From: Paenibacillus psychroresistens
Lineage (GTDB): Bacteria; Bacillota; Bacilli; Paenibacillales; NBRC-103111
NCBI RefSeq assembly: GCF_009728935.1
Contig: NZ_CP034235.1
Span: forward strand, 652,501 to 716,500
DNA: 64,000 nucleotides
Reading direction: 5' to 3'
Positions 43,101 through 51,368 of this stretch are shown in pieces. Every line of letters begins with the position of its first letter. Positions within the stretch are counted from its first letter, which is position 1. The notes beneath the pieces are model-generated. The model was given only the letters and a program-made list of their open reading frames with translations, ran no database searches and had not been told where the DNA came from. The position numbers and the translations under genes are program-made.

Positions 43101-44439
43101 GATCGATGACAACAGCGGAAAATCATCAACCAACGTGCAAATCAACCATGCAGGTTTTAGTTATGATACACGCTCATATTCCAGCCATACGTATATTGCC
43201 ACGAAACCAAAGCCAGCGAATAATAACTTATATGTCATTACAGCATCACCCTATAATGCTGTAGGAGATGCTGTAACCGACAACACAACAGCCATCCAGA
43301 ATGCGTTGAATGCAGCCGGGACAGCTGGCGGGGGCACTGTGTTCGTACCGGCAGGACAATTCAAAGTAACGGGAACCTTAAGTGTTCCAACTGGAGTCGA
43401 ACTACGCGGTATATTCGATGGTCCACATCATACACATGTTATTGGCAGCGCATTGTTGACGACGAATGGCAGTGGGAATGCAGTGGGAACACCTTTCATT
43501 ACGCTTGCAGCCAGTAGCGGAGTACGAGGGCTGACCATCCATTATCCCAATCAGGATTATACCAATGTCGTGGCGTATCCATGGGCAATCCGCAGCAATG
43601 GGTCGGGAGATTATGTAGTGGATACTTCGTTTACAAATGCATATCAAGGATTGGATTTTGGTTTGACGAATAATGCCGATAATCATTATATTCATGGGGT
43701 GCAAGGCAGTTTCTTGAAGCAGGCTATATATGTAGGGAAGAGCCCCACAGCCGGTTGGTTGGAGAATGTGCACATCAATCCGCATTTTTGGTTTCGTTCG
43801 CCTTTTGTTGGCAGTCCAGATGGAGATTACTGGGCCACACTTCATCCTTATTTGACAACAAATTTGAATGCTTTTACATTGGGACAGTGTGGTAGTGAGA
43901 ATTCCTTGGGCATTTTTGTTTTTGCCAATTACACCGGATTGAGAACGGAGGCGCAGGCAGCGGGCAAGTGTAATGCAAAGCTCTATTTTGCCAGCTTTGA
44001 TGCATCCAGAAGAGGGATACAAATTGATGATGTAGGTACAAACGGCGTTGATTTTATTGGTTCGTGGTTTTATACCGCTGGTAGTGACAGCACTCGTGGT
44101 TTCGCATATGTGGGAAGTGGCTCGACAGGTTCATTCCGATTGTTCAATGGTATAGTAGGAGATACGAATAGCAACCCAGTTATTGGTTTTGAGCTACGTG
44201 GCGGGACAAATGTAATTCAACAAATCAAAATGACGGGCACTGCATCAGATAAAAACTTCAAGCTATATGGAGGAACAACTCGTGTAGATACTCCGACGAT
44301 TATGACAGCTTCAAGCGATGCTTATAGTGATGCAGCTATAACAAGTGCGAGATTTCTGGGTGGGACTTACAAAAGTGGGTTTGATATCACAGATAGCTCT
44401 GCGGGTAAGACGACTTTGACTGGAAATGTGACTAAATAA
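40132..44439 (+). CDS. Large secreted protein: three beta-sandwich repeats plus two pectate-lyase-3-type beta-helix domains
   Basis: A 1435-residue exported protein with a signal peptide ending 'TAMAAP' near residue 36. Three homologous modules begin at about residues 38, 219 and 399 ('SGDxLxxxVxN', 'SGDYLEYDVK', 'WYHRKIKxP', 'YADGxP'), probably carbohydrate-binding beta-sandwiches. Two Pectate_lyase_3/GH28-related right-handed beta-helices start near 600 ('FGAVKDGTTDDTYAFQKAL') and 1040 ('VGDAVTDNTTAIQNAL'). The family includes pectate lyases and GH55 glucanases; the substrate here is open. It follows the mannoside ABC operon with its own cre-like site. A terminator follows. Confidence 0.87.
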   Translation: MKKKAVLILFSFIFMFTGWLSPGNIPFLGTTTAMAAPSGDILKLTVVNNSADTGNFDKYVRVKLSTAGAGSYVIASGDYLEYDVKLDGAPRDTGAVDIQFTDSSYLSSASGLYDQKGVHGSSSGSINDAANTWYHRKIKFPSSAVGKTISVWALYNRDSVPNEVYSVFYDNVLITDGGATTKLTAYANGAPPFQTVLNSNGISATKYDSRLETYNLGSPSGDVLSYTVTNNSTTGTNKYAYQKFSTAGAGSYVFVSGDYIEYDVFTNDTLAYGSGGLDIVNTDSTAFRDQGSWNDQYSIGGHPVADITKYATGVWFHRKLQVPATMIGKTVSYWMLGGENDDASKVYTALYDNVKVTNGATLKLTAYADGAPTVNTTMLSINSTATLTTNAYANNTGSTSGDMLSLRVLNVAEPDYSTYASFSNKYAYWVFSQQSYTMVAGDYLEYDVKNLDFSNNPGFAVDLTFTDATNGRDSGWIDQNSLSAHPSTSLQRYTGNQWYHRKIKVPTSLVGKTILNWTIASESNFTNDYITGFVDNVKITNGVTLKATGYADGNPSVNLESISNGIAYAVMAAEPTGGYTSGTPSVVTTTLTTTDVPIASFNVMNFGAVKDGTTDDTYAFQKALFAAAAAGGAVVYAPAGSYAIKKHLYIPEGVTLRGDWKSPDSGGLGLGTILKAYEYKDNANGIAFIGIYGSGALTNVSIWYPEQDYSSVHAYPWTIQSMFADNSNIINVTLINSYLGIKCGPSFNELQYINNVYGTVLRKGIEIGFNPDVPRIEGVKFKPDYWSTSGLAGAPSGSTNLQTLKNYTVANAEGLIFGRVDMGYTYDVTLRSFKTGLNLAHEFTTYGGDAGSMGTMAKLDIDEGNVGILVDYTSPTGYAISDSIIKASAGINPVAVKTTTNFVNTVGFNNSTIGGAPQTAVLHQGSGGLSFQNCTFNDWGYSAGTYAIEAQAGSLSVAGSNFQKNAKSIHLTTGIISAAIMGNTFNGVPQIDDNSGKSSTNVQINHAGFSYDTRSYSSHTYIATKPKPANNNLYVITASPYNAVGDAVTDNTTAIQNALNAAGTAGGGTVFVPAGQFKVTGTLSVPTGVELRGIFDGPHHTHVIGSALLTTNGSGNAVGTPFITLAASSGVRGLTIHYPNQDYTNVVAYPWAIRSNGSGDYVVDTSFTNAYQGLDFGLTNNADNHYIHGVQGSFLKQAIYVGKSPTAGWLENVHINPHFWFRSPFVGSPDGDYWATLHPYLTTNLNAFTLGQCGSENSLGIFVFANYTGLRTEAQAAGKCNAKLYFASFDASRRGIQIDDVGTNGVDFIGSWFYTAGSDSTRGFAYVGSGSTGSFRLFNGIVGDTNSNPVIGFELRGGTNVIQQIKMTGTASDKNFKLYGGTTRVDTPTIMTASSDAYSDAAITSARFLGGTYKSGFDITDSSAGKTTLTGNVTK

Positions 44440-44461
44440 AATTGCTATATGGATACGAAAT

Positions 44462-44497
44462 GATAAGCTGCAGATTTAATCTGCAGCTTATTTTTTG
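44462..44497 (+). terminator. Rho-independent terminator
   Basis: ATAAGCTGCAGATT pairs with AATCTGCAGCTTAT and is followed by TTTTTT, just after the beta-helix protein gene. Confidence 0.92.
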
Positions 44498-44543
44498 GTT
44501 CTTCTCGGATGGATTGATTTTTTAAACAATAAACAGTAAGAAT

Positions 44544-44568
44544 ATTTGTATTGTGTGTTAATACAAAT
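44544..44568. promoter_or_regulatory. Candidate operator of the truncated GntR gene
   Basis: ATTTGTATT-N7-AATACAAAT, perfect 9-nt arms. The half-sites ATTTGTA/TACAAAT equal those of the AraR operator but with wider spacing. It lies 35 nt before the GntR start. Confidence 0.6.
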
Positions 44569-44602
44569 AGGCAGCTGTTTATTGAAAGGTAGTTGAGGTT
44601 TT

Positions 44603-45136
44603 ATGTCATTGTATCTAGGTTTGAAGGATCAGCTGCTCAAGCTTATTTTGGAAGGCAAGTATGTCAGCGGAACGGTTCTTCCAACGGAGCATGAGCTTTG
44701 TGATCAATATGAGCTAAGCCGGGTAACCGTACGTAAAGCATTAGATGAGTTGAAAAAAGAAGGAGTTATTGCTAGCGCACAGGGTCAAGGAACGGTCGTT
44801 TCCCATCGTAAAAATGGATTTCCAAGCTCATTGGACCTAATTGCTTTAGTTGCGCCAGTTCACAATCCGTTTTTTGCATCGTTTATGGAGCATTTCGAGA
44901 GAATAGCGGAGGAGAACGGTTCACTTGTTTTATTTAAACAGGATTTTAAAGGAAAAACCTTCCAATCGGATGAGCTTTGGGCTAATTATGAGATGATTGC
45001 CTATCAACAGCCCATGAAGGAAATGGCAGAGAAGGCTTACCAAAGATTAGCTGTGCAGAATAATCAGGGTGAGCTGTGGCAGGCAAGCTCTTTTGTGCTT
45101 CAAGGTGAAGTAGTAAGTTTCAAGCCAAAAATATGA
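44603..45136 (+). pseudogene. GntR/LacI-type regulator with in-frame internal deletion
   Basis: The frame of 177 residues keeps an intact GntR winged helix (residues 5-70, 'LPTEHELCDQYELSRVTVRKAL', shown in part) and the first strand-helix of a LacI-like domain ('LDLIALVAPVHNPFFASFMEHF'). It then jumps near residue 124 directly to what looks like the C-terminal end of such domains ('YQQPMKEMAEKAYQRL ... LQGEVVSFKPKI'). Full-length homologues are 350-390 residues, so about 180 residues are missing without a frame break. It could still bind DNA but not ligand. It may be an inactivated regulator or a constitutive repressor. Confidence 0.65.
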
Positions 45137-45740
45137 GAAATTGGAGTATTAGAAGAGGAGTTTTTCCCTTTTGTTGGCCTACACACCCTTAAACAGACAT
45201 AGGCAAGAATTGTATGTTAGACAGAGGTAAAGGCAGTATAGCTGTGAAAGCCTTTTCAAAACGGCGGGATATGCGGTTTTTTGCGGATTTCTTTTTCTTT
45301 TACAATCCGTTAATATAAAGGTGTACCAAAGATTCAACGCTCACATCGCAAGGCATCACCGAAAGATGAAACCATTTATTTTTTCAGTTTTAGGTTAATG
45401 ACGGCGTATAAGTAATCCGCCAATCGGAAGCAAACGCCGAAACTCATTACGAGCCATAAGCTGAATAAAATAAAAGTAAATCGAGAGGGGATAGACCAAT
45501 GGGATAGGTTAGCGAAGCATGCTTTACTCAGTTACATACCTATAAAAGCGATGAAAAGCTTTTTAGTATCTGCTGGCATGTGGGAAATCGTGAGAAATTG
45601 AATAAGAATGGTAATGGAAACTTAACTAAACCGCTATTGGATTGGACATGCCGTTGTGTCTCCATGAGAATGCTACATTGAAGACATGCAGTGCATGTTA
45701 TATGGAAGGATAGATCAACAAATTGAATAGTAAAGGTAAG
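45137..45740. other. Non-coding stretch of about 600 nt
   Basis: No convincing gene. One 58-codon open stretch on the plus strand (about 45427-45600) lacks a start codon and encodes '...WDRLAKHALLSYIPIKAM...'. It could be the end of a lost gene. No repeat of the 51-nt type and no transposase fragment was seen. Confidence 0.45.
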
Positions 45741-45742
45741 AA

Positions 45743-45784
45743 GTAGCCTTCGTTTATAAGATACATAAACGGAGGCTACTTTAT
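45743..45784 (+). terminator. Hairpin with T-rich tail
   Basis: GTAGCCTTCGTTTA pairs with TAAACGGAGGCTAC and is followed by TTTAT. It closes the orphan stretch, as though it once ended a gene there. Confidence 0.7.
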
Positions 45785-45832
45785 GTCCATTTGTGGTATG
45801 ATGCATCTAGAAGCTAACTGGGAGTGGACACC

Positions 45833-46774
45833 TTGTCTAAGAGAGAGAAAATCATTTATGCTATACTTGTTGCCGTAGTTATCACATGGGGATTAAATGT
45901 AGTCATGATTAAATATTTAACGGAATTCATCCCACCTATGCTAGTGGTTGCCATCAGAATGCCATTGGCGGGAGTGGCCTTGTTATTCTTTGCTTGGATG
46001 AAGTATGGATTATACCGACCTACTTCCAGACAGTGGCTGCTGCTTTTTTATGTTGCGCTAACCACTATTTTCATCCACCAAATTTTTATGTCTTATGGAG
46101 TTGTTTCAACCAGCGCTACCAATGCATCGCTTATTTTAGGACTCAATCCATTGGTTACAGCACTGCTTGCTTCATTAGTGCTAACCAACGAAAGGCTGCA
46201 TTGGAAGCTAGGAATTGGCGCGGTTCTGGGATTCAGCGGAGTTGTGTTAGCCGTTACGTCCAAATCAGTGGATAGCTCTGTTGGAATATCTGGTTGGGGA
46301 GACGGAATTATGGTCGTTTCTATGCTGGGTTTTGTAGTGGGAGGCTTGCTGGTTAAACAAGTTATGACAACAAATATTCCTATACTAGTCGTGACTGCAT
46401 ACTCCACTATGCTAGGTGGTATTATGATTAATCTAGGTGCTATTTTTGTAATAGGTCCATCTGGGTATGGGGAGCTTCATTTAAGTGCAACAGCATGGGG
46501 AGTTATGTTTATGTCTGCTTGGGGAGCATCCTCCATTGGGACAATTGGCTGGAACTATGGGATCAAAGCGTTTGGTGCTGGACGCACGGCTTTATTTCTC
46601 AATGGGTTGCCTTTTGCAAGTATGATTGGCGGGGCTTTATTCTTAGGTGAGCGGATCCGCTTTATCCATTTTATAGCTTTTGTACTTACAGTATTGGGTA
46701 TAATAATAGGAACACGTAAACGAAAGGAGCCATTAAATGATCTATCGCACTATGAAACGATTGGAAAAAGCTAG
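45833..46774 (+). CDS. EamA/DMT-family permease
   Basis: A 313-residue protein with ten helices in two EamA repeats ('VVITWGLNVVMIKYL' and 'GFVVGGLLVKQVM' regions) and a hydrophilic C-terminal tail. The start is taken as TTG at 45833, with GGGAG 8 nt upstream; a GTG at 45824 lies within that site. Substrate unknown. Its 3' end overlaps the aldo/keto reductase gene by 38 nt, so the two are co-translated. Confidence 0.85.
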   Translation: MSKREKIIYAILVAVVITWGLNVVMIKYLTEFIPPMLVVAIRMPLAGVALLFFAWMKYGLYRPTSRQWLLLFYVALTTIFIHQIFMSYGVVSTSATNASLILGLNPLVTALLASLVLTNERLHWKLGIGAVLGFSGVVLAVTSKSVDSSVGISGWGDGIMVVSMLGFVVGGLLVKQVMTTNIPILVVTAYSTMLGGIMINLGAIFVIGPSGYGELHLSATAWGVMFMSAWGASSIGTIGWNYGIKAFGAGRTALFLNGLPFASMIGGALFLGERIRFIHFIAFVLTVLGIIIGTRKRKEPLNDLSHYETIGKS

Positions 46775-47615
46775 CTCAGTGGTGATGTTTGGAGGAGCTA
46801 AGCTTGGGCAGGCGACACAGGAAGAAGCGGATCAATCGATTGCTTACGCTATAGAGCAGGGCGTCAATCATTTCGACATGGCGGCAAGTTATGGAGATTC
46901 TGAAATTCGGTTAGGTCCATGGATGGGACGGATTCGTGAGCAAATTTTTCTCGCCAGCAAAACAGGAGAGCGTACTGCAGTTAAAGCCAAGGAAGAAATA
47001 TATCGTTCCTTAGAGCGTTTACAGGTGGATCATCTGGATCTTATCCAGCTTCATGCTGTTGGAACCATAGATGAGCTTGATTTGTGTACAGCTAAAGGCG
47101 GGGTGCTTGAAGCCGTGCTTGAAGCAAAAGCGGAAGGCCTTGTTAAGGCCATTGGAATTACTGGACATGGTCATGAGGCGCCTGCTACACATTTGGAAGC
47201 TTTAAAACGATTCCCTTTTGATACGATTCTAACTCCCTATAATTATTTTCTTTATTCAATGCCTGAATATCGATTAGCTTTTGATCGTTTGGCTGAGGAA
47301 ACAAGCCGGCAGTCAGTCTCACTTCGTGTCATAAAAGCAATTGCCAAAGGACCGTGGAAAGATGAGCAGCCAAGAGAATTTACAACCTGGTATGAACCAT
47401 TCAGCGAGCAAAAGATCATTGATGCTTGTGTACATTTTGTATTATTCCGCCAAGATATTACTGGCTTTGCGAGTGCGGGAGACATGAGCCTGTTTCCGAA
47501 GATTGTAGATGCAGCTTCGCGTTTTGGAGAAATGAATGAAGCTGAGGTTCACCATATTTTAAGCCAAATTCCCCATTATGCGAGCCCATTTGGTGCACCG
47601 ACGTCTATCGCATAA
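46737..47615 (+). CDS. Aldo/keto reductase
   Basis: A 292-residue NAD(P)H-dependent oxidoreductase of the AKR superfamily: 'GVNHFDMAASYGDSE' with the catalytic Asp and Tyr, 'FLASKTGER' with the Lys, and 'LDLIQLHAVG' with the His. AAAGGAG is 8 nt before the ATG. Likely reduces an aldehyde or sugar; the substrate is unknown. A DNA-repair glycosylase gene follows 18 nt later. Confidence 0.9.
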   Translation: MIYRTMKRLEKASSVVMFGGAKLGQATQEEADQSIAYAIEQGVNHFDMAASYGDSEIRLGPWMGRIREQIFLASKTGERTAVKAKEEIYRSLERLQVDHLDLIQLHAVGTIDELDLCTAKGGVLEAVLEAKAEGLVKAIGITGHGHEAPATHLEALKRFPFDTILTPYNYFLYSMPEYRLAFDRLAEETSRQSVSLRVIKAIAKGPWKDEQPREFTTWYEPFSEQKIIDACVHFVLFRQDITGFASAGDMSLFPKIVDAASRFGEMNEAEVHHILSQIPHYASPFGAPTSIA

Positions 47616-47633
47616 TAGAATGAGAGTGAACCC

Positions 47634-48563
47634 ATGCAACAAAGTGGCTTTAATGATAAATGGAGGGAGCAAGAAACCGAAATTTCTTGCTCCCTTCCCA
47701 TTGAATTTAGTATGCAGCAAACCCTATTTTACTTAACGCGTTCTATCAATGAATGCTTGCATCGTGTACAGGACGGAAGAGTATACAAGCTGATCTTAAT
47801 AGACAATGAACCTATATTGATAGAGGTTGCGGTATCAGAGGATCATCGCTTAAATATCAAATTCATTAACTGCAAGCCAAGTCATCAGACGCGCGTCCAA
47901 ACTGCCTTATATGTATGGGACTGGTTTGATTTAGAAACAGATTTAACTCAGTTCTATCAGTTGGCTGAAGCAGATCCGATCCTACATAAACTTGTAAAAT
48001 CACATTATGGCTTGCGGATAACAGGTATTCCTGATTTATTCGAAGCGCTTTGCTGGGCGATTATGGGGCAGCAGATTAATTTAGCTTTTGCCTACTCGCT
48101 TAAGAAACGTTTTGTCGAAAGCTTTGGTGCTGGTTTAGAGTGGGAGGGAAATCAGTATTGGTTATTCCCAACTACAGCACAAATTGCTAGTCTAGCAGTT
48201 GAAGATTTAACAAAGCTGCAGCTTACAGGTAAAAAAGCAGAGTATATTATTGACTTAGCGAAGTTAATAGAGCGTGGTGAGCTTAGCAAACAGCAGCTAT
48301 TGGCAATGGGCGATTTCAAGGAAGCGGAGAAAGCGATGGTTAGCATTCGCGGGATTGGTCCTTGGACGGCTAACTATGTAATGATGAGATGTTTACGCGA
48401 TAAAGCAGCATTTCCGTTGGAGGACGTTGGTTTGCATAATGCATTAAAGAAGCAATTACAGCTTGAGCAGAAGCCAACCCTCGCAGAAATTCGCAAGCAT
48501 GCAATGGGCTGGGCTCAATGGGAGGCCTATGCTACTTTTTACTTATGGAAAAGCTTAGATTAG
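47634..48563 (+). CDS. AlkA-like DNA-3-methyladenine glycosylase (HhH-GPD)
   Basis: A 309-residue base-excision enzyme. 'EALCWAIMGQQINLAFAYSL' and the helix-hairpin-helix 'IRGIGPWTANY' are typical of AlkA-type HhH-GPD proteins; the catalytic aspartate is Asp264 in 'PLEDVGLHNAL'. It excises alkylated purines from DNA, leaving an abasic site. GAGAGTGA precedes the ATG. It is in a compact run with an aldo/keto reductase and RNase H. Confidence 0.9.
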   Translation: MQQSGFNDKWREQETEISCSLPIEFSMQQTLFYLTRSINECLHRVQDGRVYKLILIDNEPILIEVAVSEDHRLNIKFINCKPSHQTRVQTALYVWDWFDLETDLTQFYQLAEADPILHKLVKSHYGLRITGIPDLFEALCWAIMGQQINLAFAYSLKKRFVESFGAGLEWEGNQYWLFPTTAQIASLAVEDLTKLQLTGKKAEYIIDLAKLIERGELSKQQLLAMGDFKEAEKAMVSIRGIGPWTANYVMMRCLRDKAAFPLEDVGLHNALKKQLQLEQKPTLAEIRKHAMGWAQWEAYATFYLWKSLD

Positions 48564-48581
48564 AAAGGCGGATTAATGACA

Positions 48582-49220
48582 ATGGCGAAGCAAAAATATT
48601 ATGTAGTATGGGCTGGCAAAAAGCCCGGAATTTATACAAGCTGGGCTGAAACTCAATTGCAGGTAAATCAATTTACGGGAGCCAAGTTCAAGTCCTATGA
48701 ATCTCAAAAAGAAGCCGAGGCAGCCTATCGAGCAGGACCAAGCAAGAATTGGGGACAAGGGCAGAAGCCAAAGACAGCAGCAAAACCAACGGAAACCAAT
48801 TCAGAGCATGCCTCTATTATTATGGACAGCTTATCGGTTGATGTCGGCTGCAGTGGCAATCCGGGGATTGTTGAATATAAAGGTGTGGATACACAGTCGG
48901 GCGAAGTGATTTTTGCTGTCGGGCCGATCAGTAAAGGGACGAACAATATGGGCGAATTTCTCGCCATTGTTCACGCGCTCGCTCATTTAAAAAAATTAGG
49001 CAGCTCGCGCACCATATATAGTGATTCGCGAACCGCCTTGAAATGGGTGCAGCAGAAACAAGCGGCCTCTACTTTGGTGAGAGATGATTCCACCAAAGAA
49101 ATATGGGAGCTAATGGATCGGGCTGTTAAATGGCTGCAATCAAATACATATACAAACAAAGTCCTGAAGTGGGAAACCAAAGAGTGGGGCGAGATTAAAG
49201 CGGATTATGGGCGGAAGTAG
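48582..49220 (+). CDS. RNase H1 with N-terminal viroplasmin-like domain
   Basis: A 212-residue protein. Residues 1-50 form a viroplasmin/hybrid-binding domain ('KYYVVWAGKKPGIYTSWAE ... AEAAYRAG'), the rest an RNase H fold with the acidic residues in 'VDVGCSGNPG', 'NNMGEFLAI', 'YSDSRTALKW' and 'IKADYG'. It cleaves RNA in RNA-DNA hybrids. An in-frame ATG at 48576 is also possible; the AAGGCGG site is 10 nt before 48582 and 4 nt before 48576. Confidence 0.9.
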   Translation: MAKQKYYVVWAGKKPGIYTSWAETQLQVNQFTGAKFKSYESQKEAEAAYRAGPSKNWGQGQKPKTAAKPTETNSEHASIIMDSLSVDVGCSGNPGIVEYKGVDTQSGEVIFAVGPISKGTNNMGEFLAIVHALAHLKKLGSSRTIYSDSRTALKWVQQKQAASTLVRDDSTKEIWELMDRAVKWLQSNTYTNKVLKWETKEWGEIKADYGRK

Positions 49221-49232
49221 CTCGAAATCTCA

Positions 49233-49262
49233 GAAAAAGGCCGATTTAAGTATCGGCCTTTT
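49233..49262. terminator. Bidirectional terminator
   Basis: AAAAAGGCCGAT and ATCGGCCTTTTT flank a short loop between the RNase H gene and the convergent dehydrogenase gene. Confidence 0.92.
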
Positions 49263-49269
49263 TGACATT

Positions 49270-50271
49270 CTAAGACTTTATTGCCGTCCAATCAAAAAGA
49301 ACGCCCATGGCTGAGCTGCGGTTTTGCACCAACGAATCGTATACCTCCACGGCCTCTAAAGGGGAATAACGATGGGTAATCAATGGCTTGATATCCATTC
49401 GTCCTTGGGTGATATAACTTAAGAATAGCTTAGTCATTTCAGGATGATTCCACTCTTTATAATCCATAAGTGAATGGATGCCTAGAATAGAAACGGAATT
49501 GGATACCACATTGCTGCCCATTCCCTGAGCAGAAGGAGTAGCTGTATCCCCTAGCAGAATAACACGTCCCAAGGGTTTGACGAGCTGAGTGGCTTGGGCT
49601 AAGACGGAAGGATGGCCGGTAATATCGAAAATGACATCTAGCATCCTGCTATTGGTTTTATGCTTGATTTCTTCCTTAGCTTTACCCGCATCCATGGCTA
49701 ACAGATGAATACCCGGTCGCTTTTTGACCAGCTCTAAACGGCTGTCAGCAGGGTCTATGGCGTAAATCTCCTTGACTCCGGAAAGATATAGATATTGGGT
49801 AACCAGCTGGCCAAGAAGTCCGAGCCCAATGACTCCGACCGTTTCTCCGAGCTGCAGCTCCGCTCTTCTCACGCCAAGCTGTGTAGTAGTGGCAAGGCTG
49901 CACCAAACACCTTGCTCGACACTGACATCCTTCGGAAGGGGATAAGCGTACTGAGCATCTATTTTGAAAAATTGGTTATGCGACTTTGCCACAAACACAC
50001 GGTCACCTTTTTGGACTCCCTTAACTTCACTCCCCGTTTCAAGTACTTCAGCCACCATGCAATAACCAGGTTGAAAAGGATACTTAACCCAATCCGACCA
50101 GTTGGTATTCGGATCAAATACGCCTCTAAGGCATTGGAGCTCTGTTCCTGTACTAATAAGGGAACGAATCGCGGCACATAAAATTTCTGTCTGGCCCAGT
50201 GCAGGATCGAACGCCTCTTTTTGGACCTCGACCTTTTGTTTTTCTGTAAAAATAATATTCCATGATTCCAT
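49270..50271 (-). CDS. MDR-type (zinc-alcohol-dehydrogenase-like) dehydrogenase
   Basis: A 333-residue medium-chain dehydrogenase with a GroES-like N-terminal half and Rossmann fold 'GVIGLGLLGQLVTQYLYLSG'. The N-terminal motif 'SLISTGTEL' groups it with the dehydrogenase downstream of the AraC remnant ('SAISSGTEL'). The start at 50271 follows GGAGGT. The broken AraC gene lies upstream and a similar dehydrogenase beyond it, so the two may act on related polyols or sugars (inference). Confidence 0.88.
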   Translation of the reverse strand: MESWNIIFTEKQKVEVQKEAFDPALGQTEILCAAIRSLISTGTELQCLRGVFDPNTNWSDWVKYPFQPGYCMVAEVLETGSEVKGVQKGDRVFVAKSHNQFFKIDAQYAYPLPKDVSVEQGVWCSLATTTQLGVRRAELQLGETVGVIGLGLLGQLVTQYLYLSGVKEIYAIDPADSRLELVKKRPGIHLLAMDAGKAKEEIKHKTNSRMLDVIFDITGHPSVLAQATQLVKPLGRVILLGDTATPSAQGMGSNVVSNSVSILGIHSLMDYKEWNHPEMTKLFLSYITQGRMDIKPLITHRYSPLEAVEVYDSLVQNRSSAMGVLFDWTAIKS

Positions 50272-50395
50272 TGTAATACCTCCACGATTAAGATTATTTA
50301 CCCTCGTGATTAGTTTATAGGTATCGGAATATGAAAAAAAGAGCATAGCTTTGCGGAAGTTTAACACTTATACAGCTATTGCATCTGGATGCCTA

Positions 50396-51069
50396 TTAAG
50401 TACTTTTATCAAATAAACCCTTGTATTGGCTAGGGGTAATTCCCGTGTATTTCTTGAAAAGACGGGTAAAGGTTTGGAGATCGTTAAATCCGAGGCTAGC
50501 GCTGATTTCGGTTATGTTGATTCCCTGTATTTCCAAAAGTGATTTGGCTTTGGCAATTTTAATTTCCCGATGCAGCAGGATCGGTGATTTGCCGAACATT
50601 GCTTTAAAATGGTTGCTGATATAGGTTGGATTCATATGTAAATCCTTGGATATATCCGCCAAGGAAAGTGAAGCCTCAGGCTGGGTTACAATTTTCAAAA
50701 GAATGGATAAAAAGCTATGAGATTGCTTCCTCATATCCATGGTATCTACACTTCCAAAAGCATTTTCCAATAATAAATAAAGCAATTCGAACGATTGGGC
50801 CTTTTGCAGAATGATATTGGGTATATACCCCCCTCGTGTCTTGGAGAGCATGAATTCGTCGAATACAGCCTCAAACTTTTTATGATTCGTATATCATAGA
50901 TTTGGTCCTGAACCCTAAGCTTGGCGGAGCCTTCTCTCACATAAGTCATCATGTAATGCTCTTTAAATACACTGTTCCGGTAGTTCATCTCACGGCGGCG
51001 ATGGATGTCGAACGTCAGAATCTTTAATTCCGCTGTTTCCAGCAAGGCAGAGATGATATCATCCTTCAC
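50396..51069 (-). pseudogene. AraC-family regulator, broken by frameshift and internal loss
   Basis: The 5' part starts at GTG 51069 behind GGAAGTGG and encodes a cupin-like N-terminus ('FDIHRRREMNYRNS ... KLRVQDQIYDI'). Near 50890 the reading frame changes: continuation in another frame gives 'HKKFEAVFDEFMLSKTRGG', then a complete AraC double helix-turn-helix ('SLADISKDLHMNPTYISNHF', 'GINITEISASLGFNDLQTF'). Relative to typical 280-290-residue homologues about 60 residues of the sugar-binding domain are also missing at the join. The join sits at ATGAT-N6-ATCAT. The flanking dehydrogenase genes are intact. Confidence 0.75.
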
Positions 51070-51155
51070 AAAAAACCACTTCCTTTTATTATATATAGCC
51101 TCATTTTGCAGGCATAGTAGGCTAATAAAACCTCCATGTATGAATAATTATACAA

Positions 51156-51339
51156 GTATTGGTTCTTATTTGATACTTATCTCTGAAGTATCCTTTACAA
51201 CTAGCATGTTGAACCTCGCAAACAATGAGAAAAGGGTAGTTTACGCGGAAATGGAAGACTAATTCCAATTGAAAAAAGGTTTGACAGCTTCTTAACAATC
51301 GCATAACATTAATAATATGAACCAGATAAGAACCAATAC
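51156..51339. promoter_or_regulatory. Long inverted repeat pair flanking the 51369 promoter
   Basis: GTATTGGTTCTTATTTG (51156-51172) is repeated inverted as CAGATAAGAACCAATAC (51323-51339), 16 of 17 positions. The left half is upstream of the AraC remnant start, the right half just after the expected transcription start of the dehydrogenase. Half-sites placed this far apart (about 150 nt) are typical for AraC-type looping. Confidence 0.55.
51281..51309 (+). promoter_or_regulatory. SigA-type promoter of the dehydrogenase gene
   Basis: TTGACA (51281-51286) and TAACAT (51304-51309) are separated by 17 nt. Confidence 0.75.
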
Positions 51340-51368
51340 AAAACTTAGGTAAGGAAGGAGAATTTTGG

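Noticed and set aside
43402..44022. Minus-strand frame of about 206 codons inside the beta-helix gene
   Set aside because: Antisense to a clear gene, with a Cys/Ile/Arg-rich composition typical of a shadow frame.
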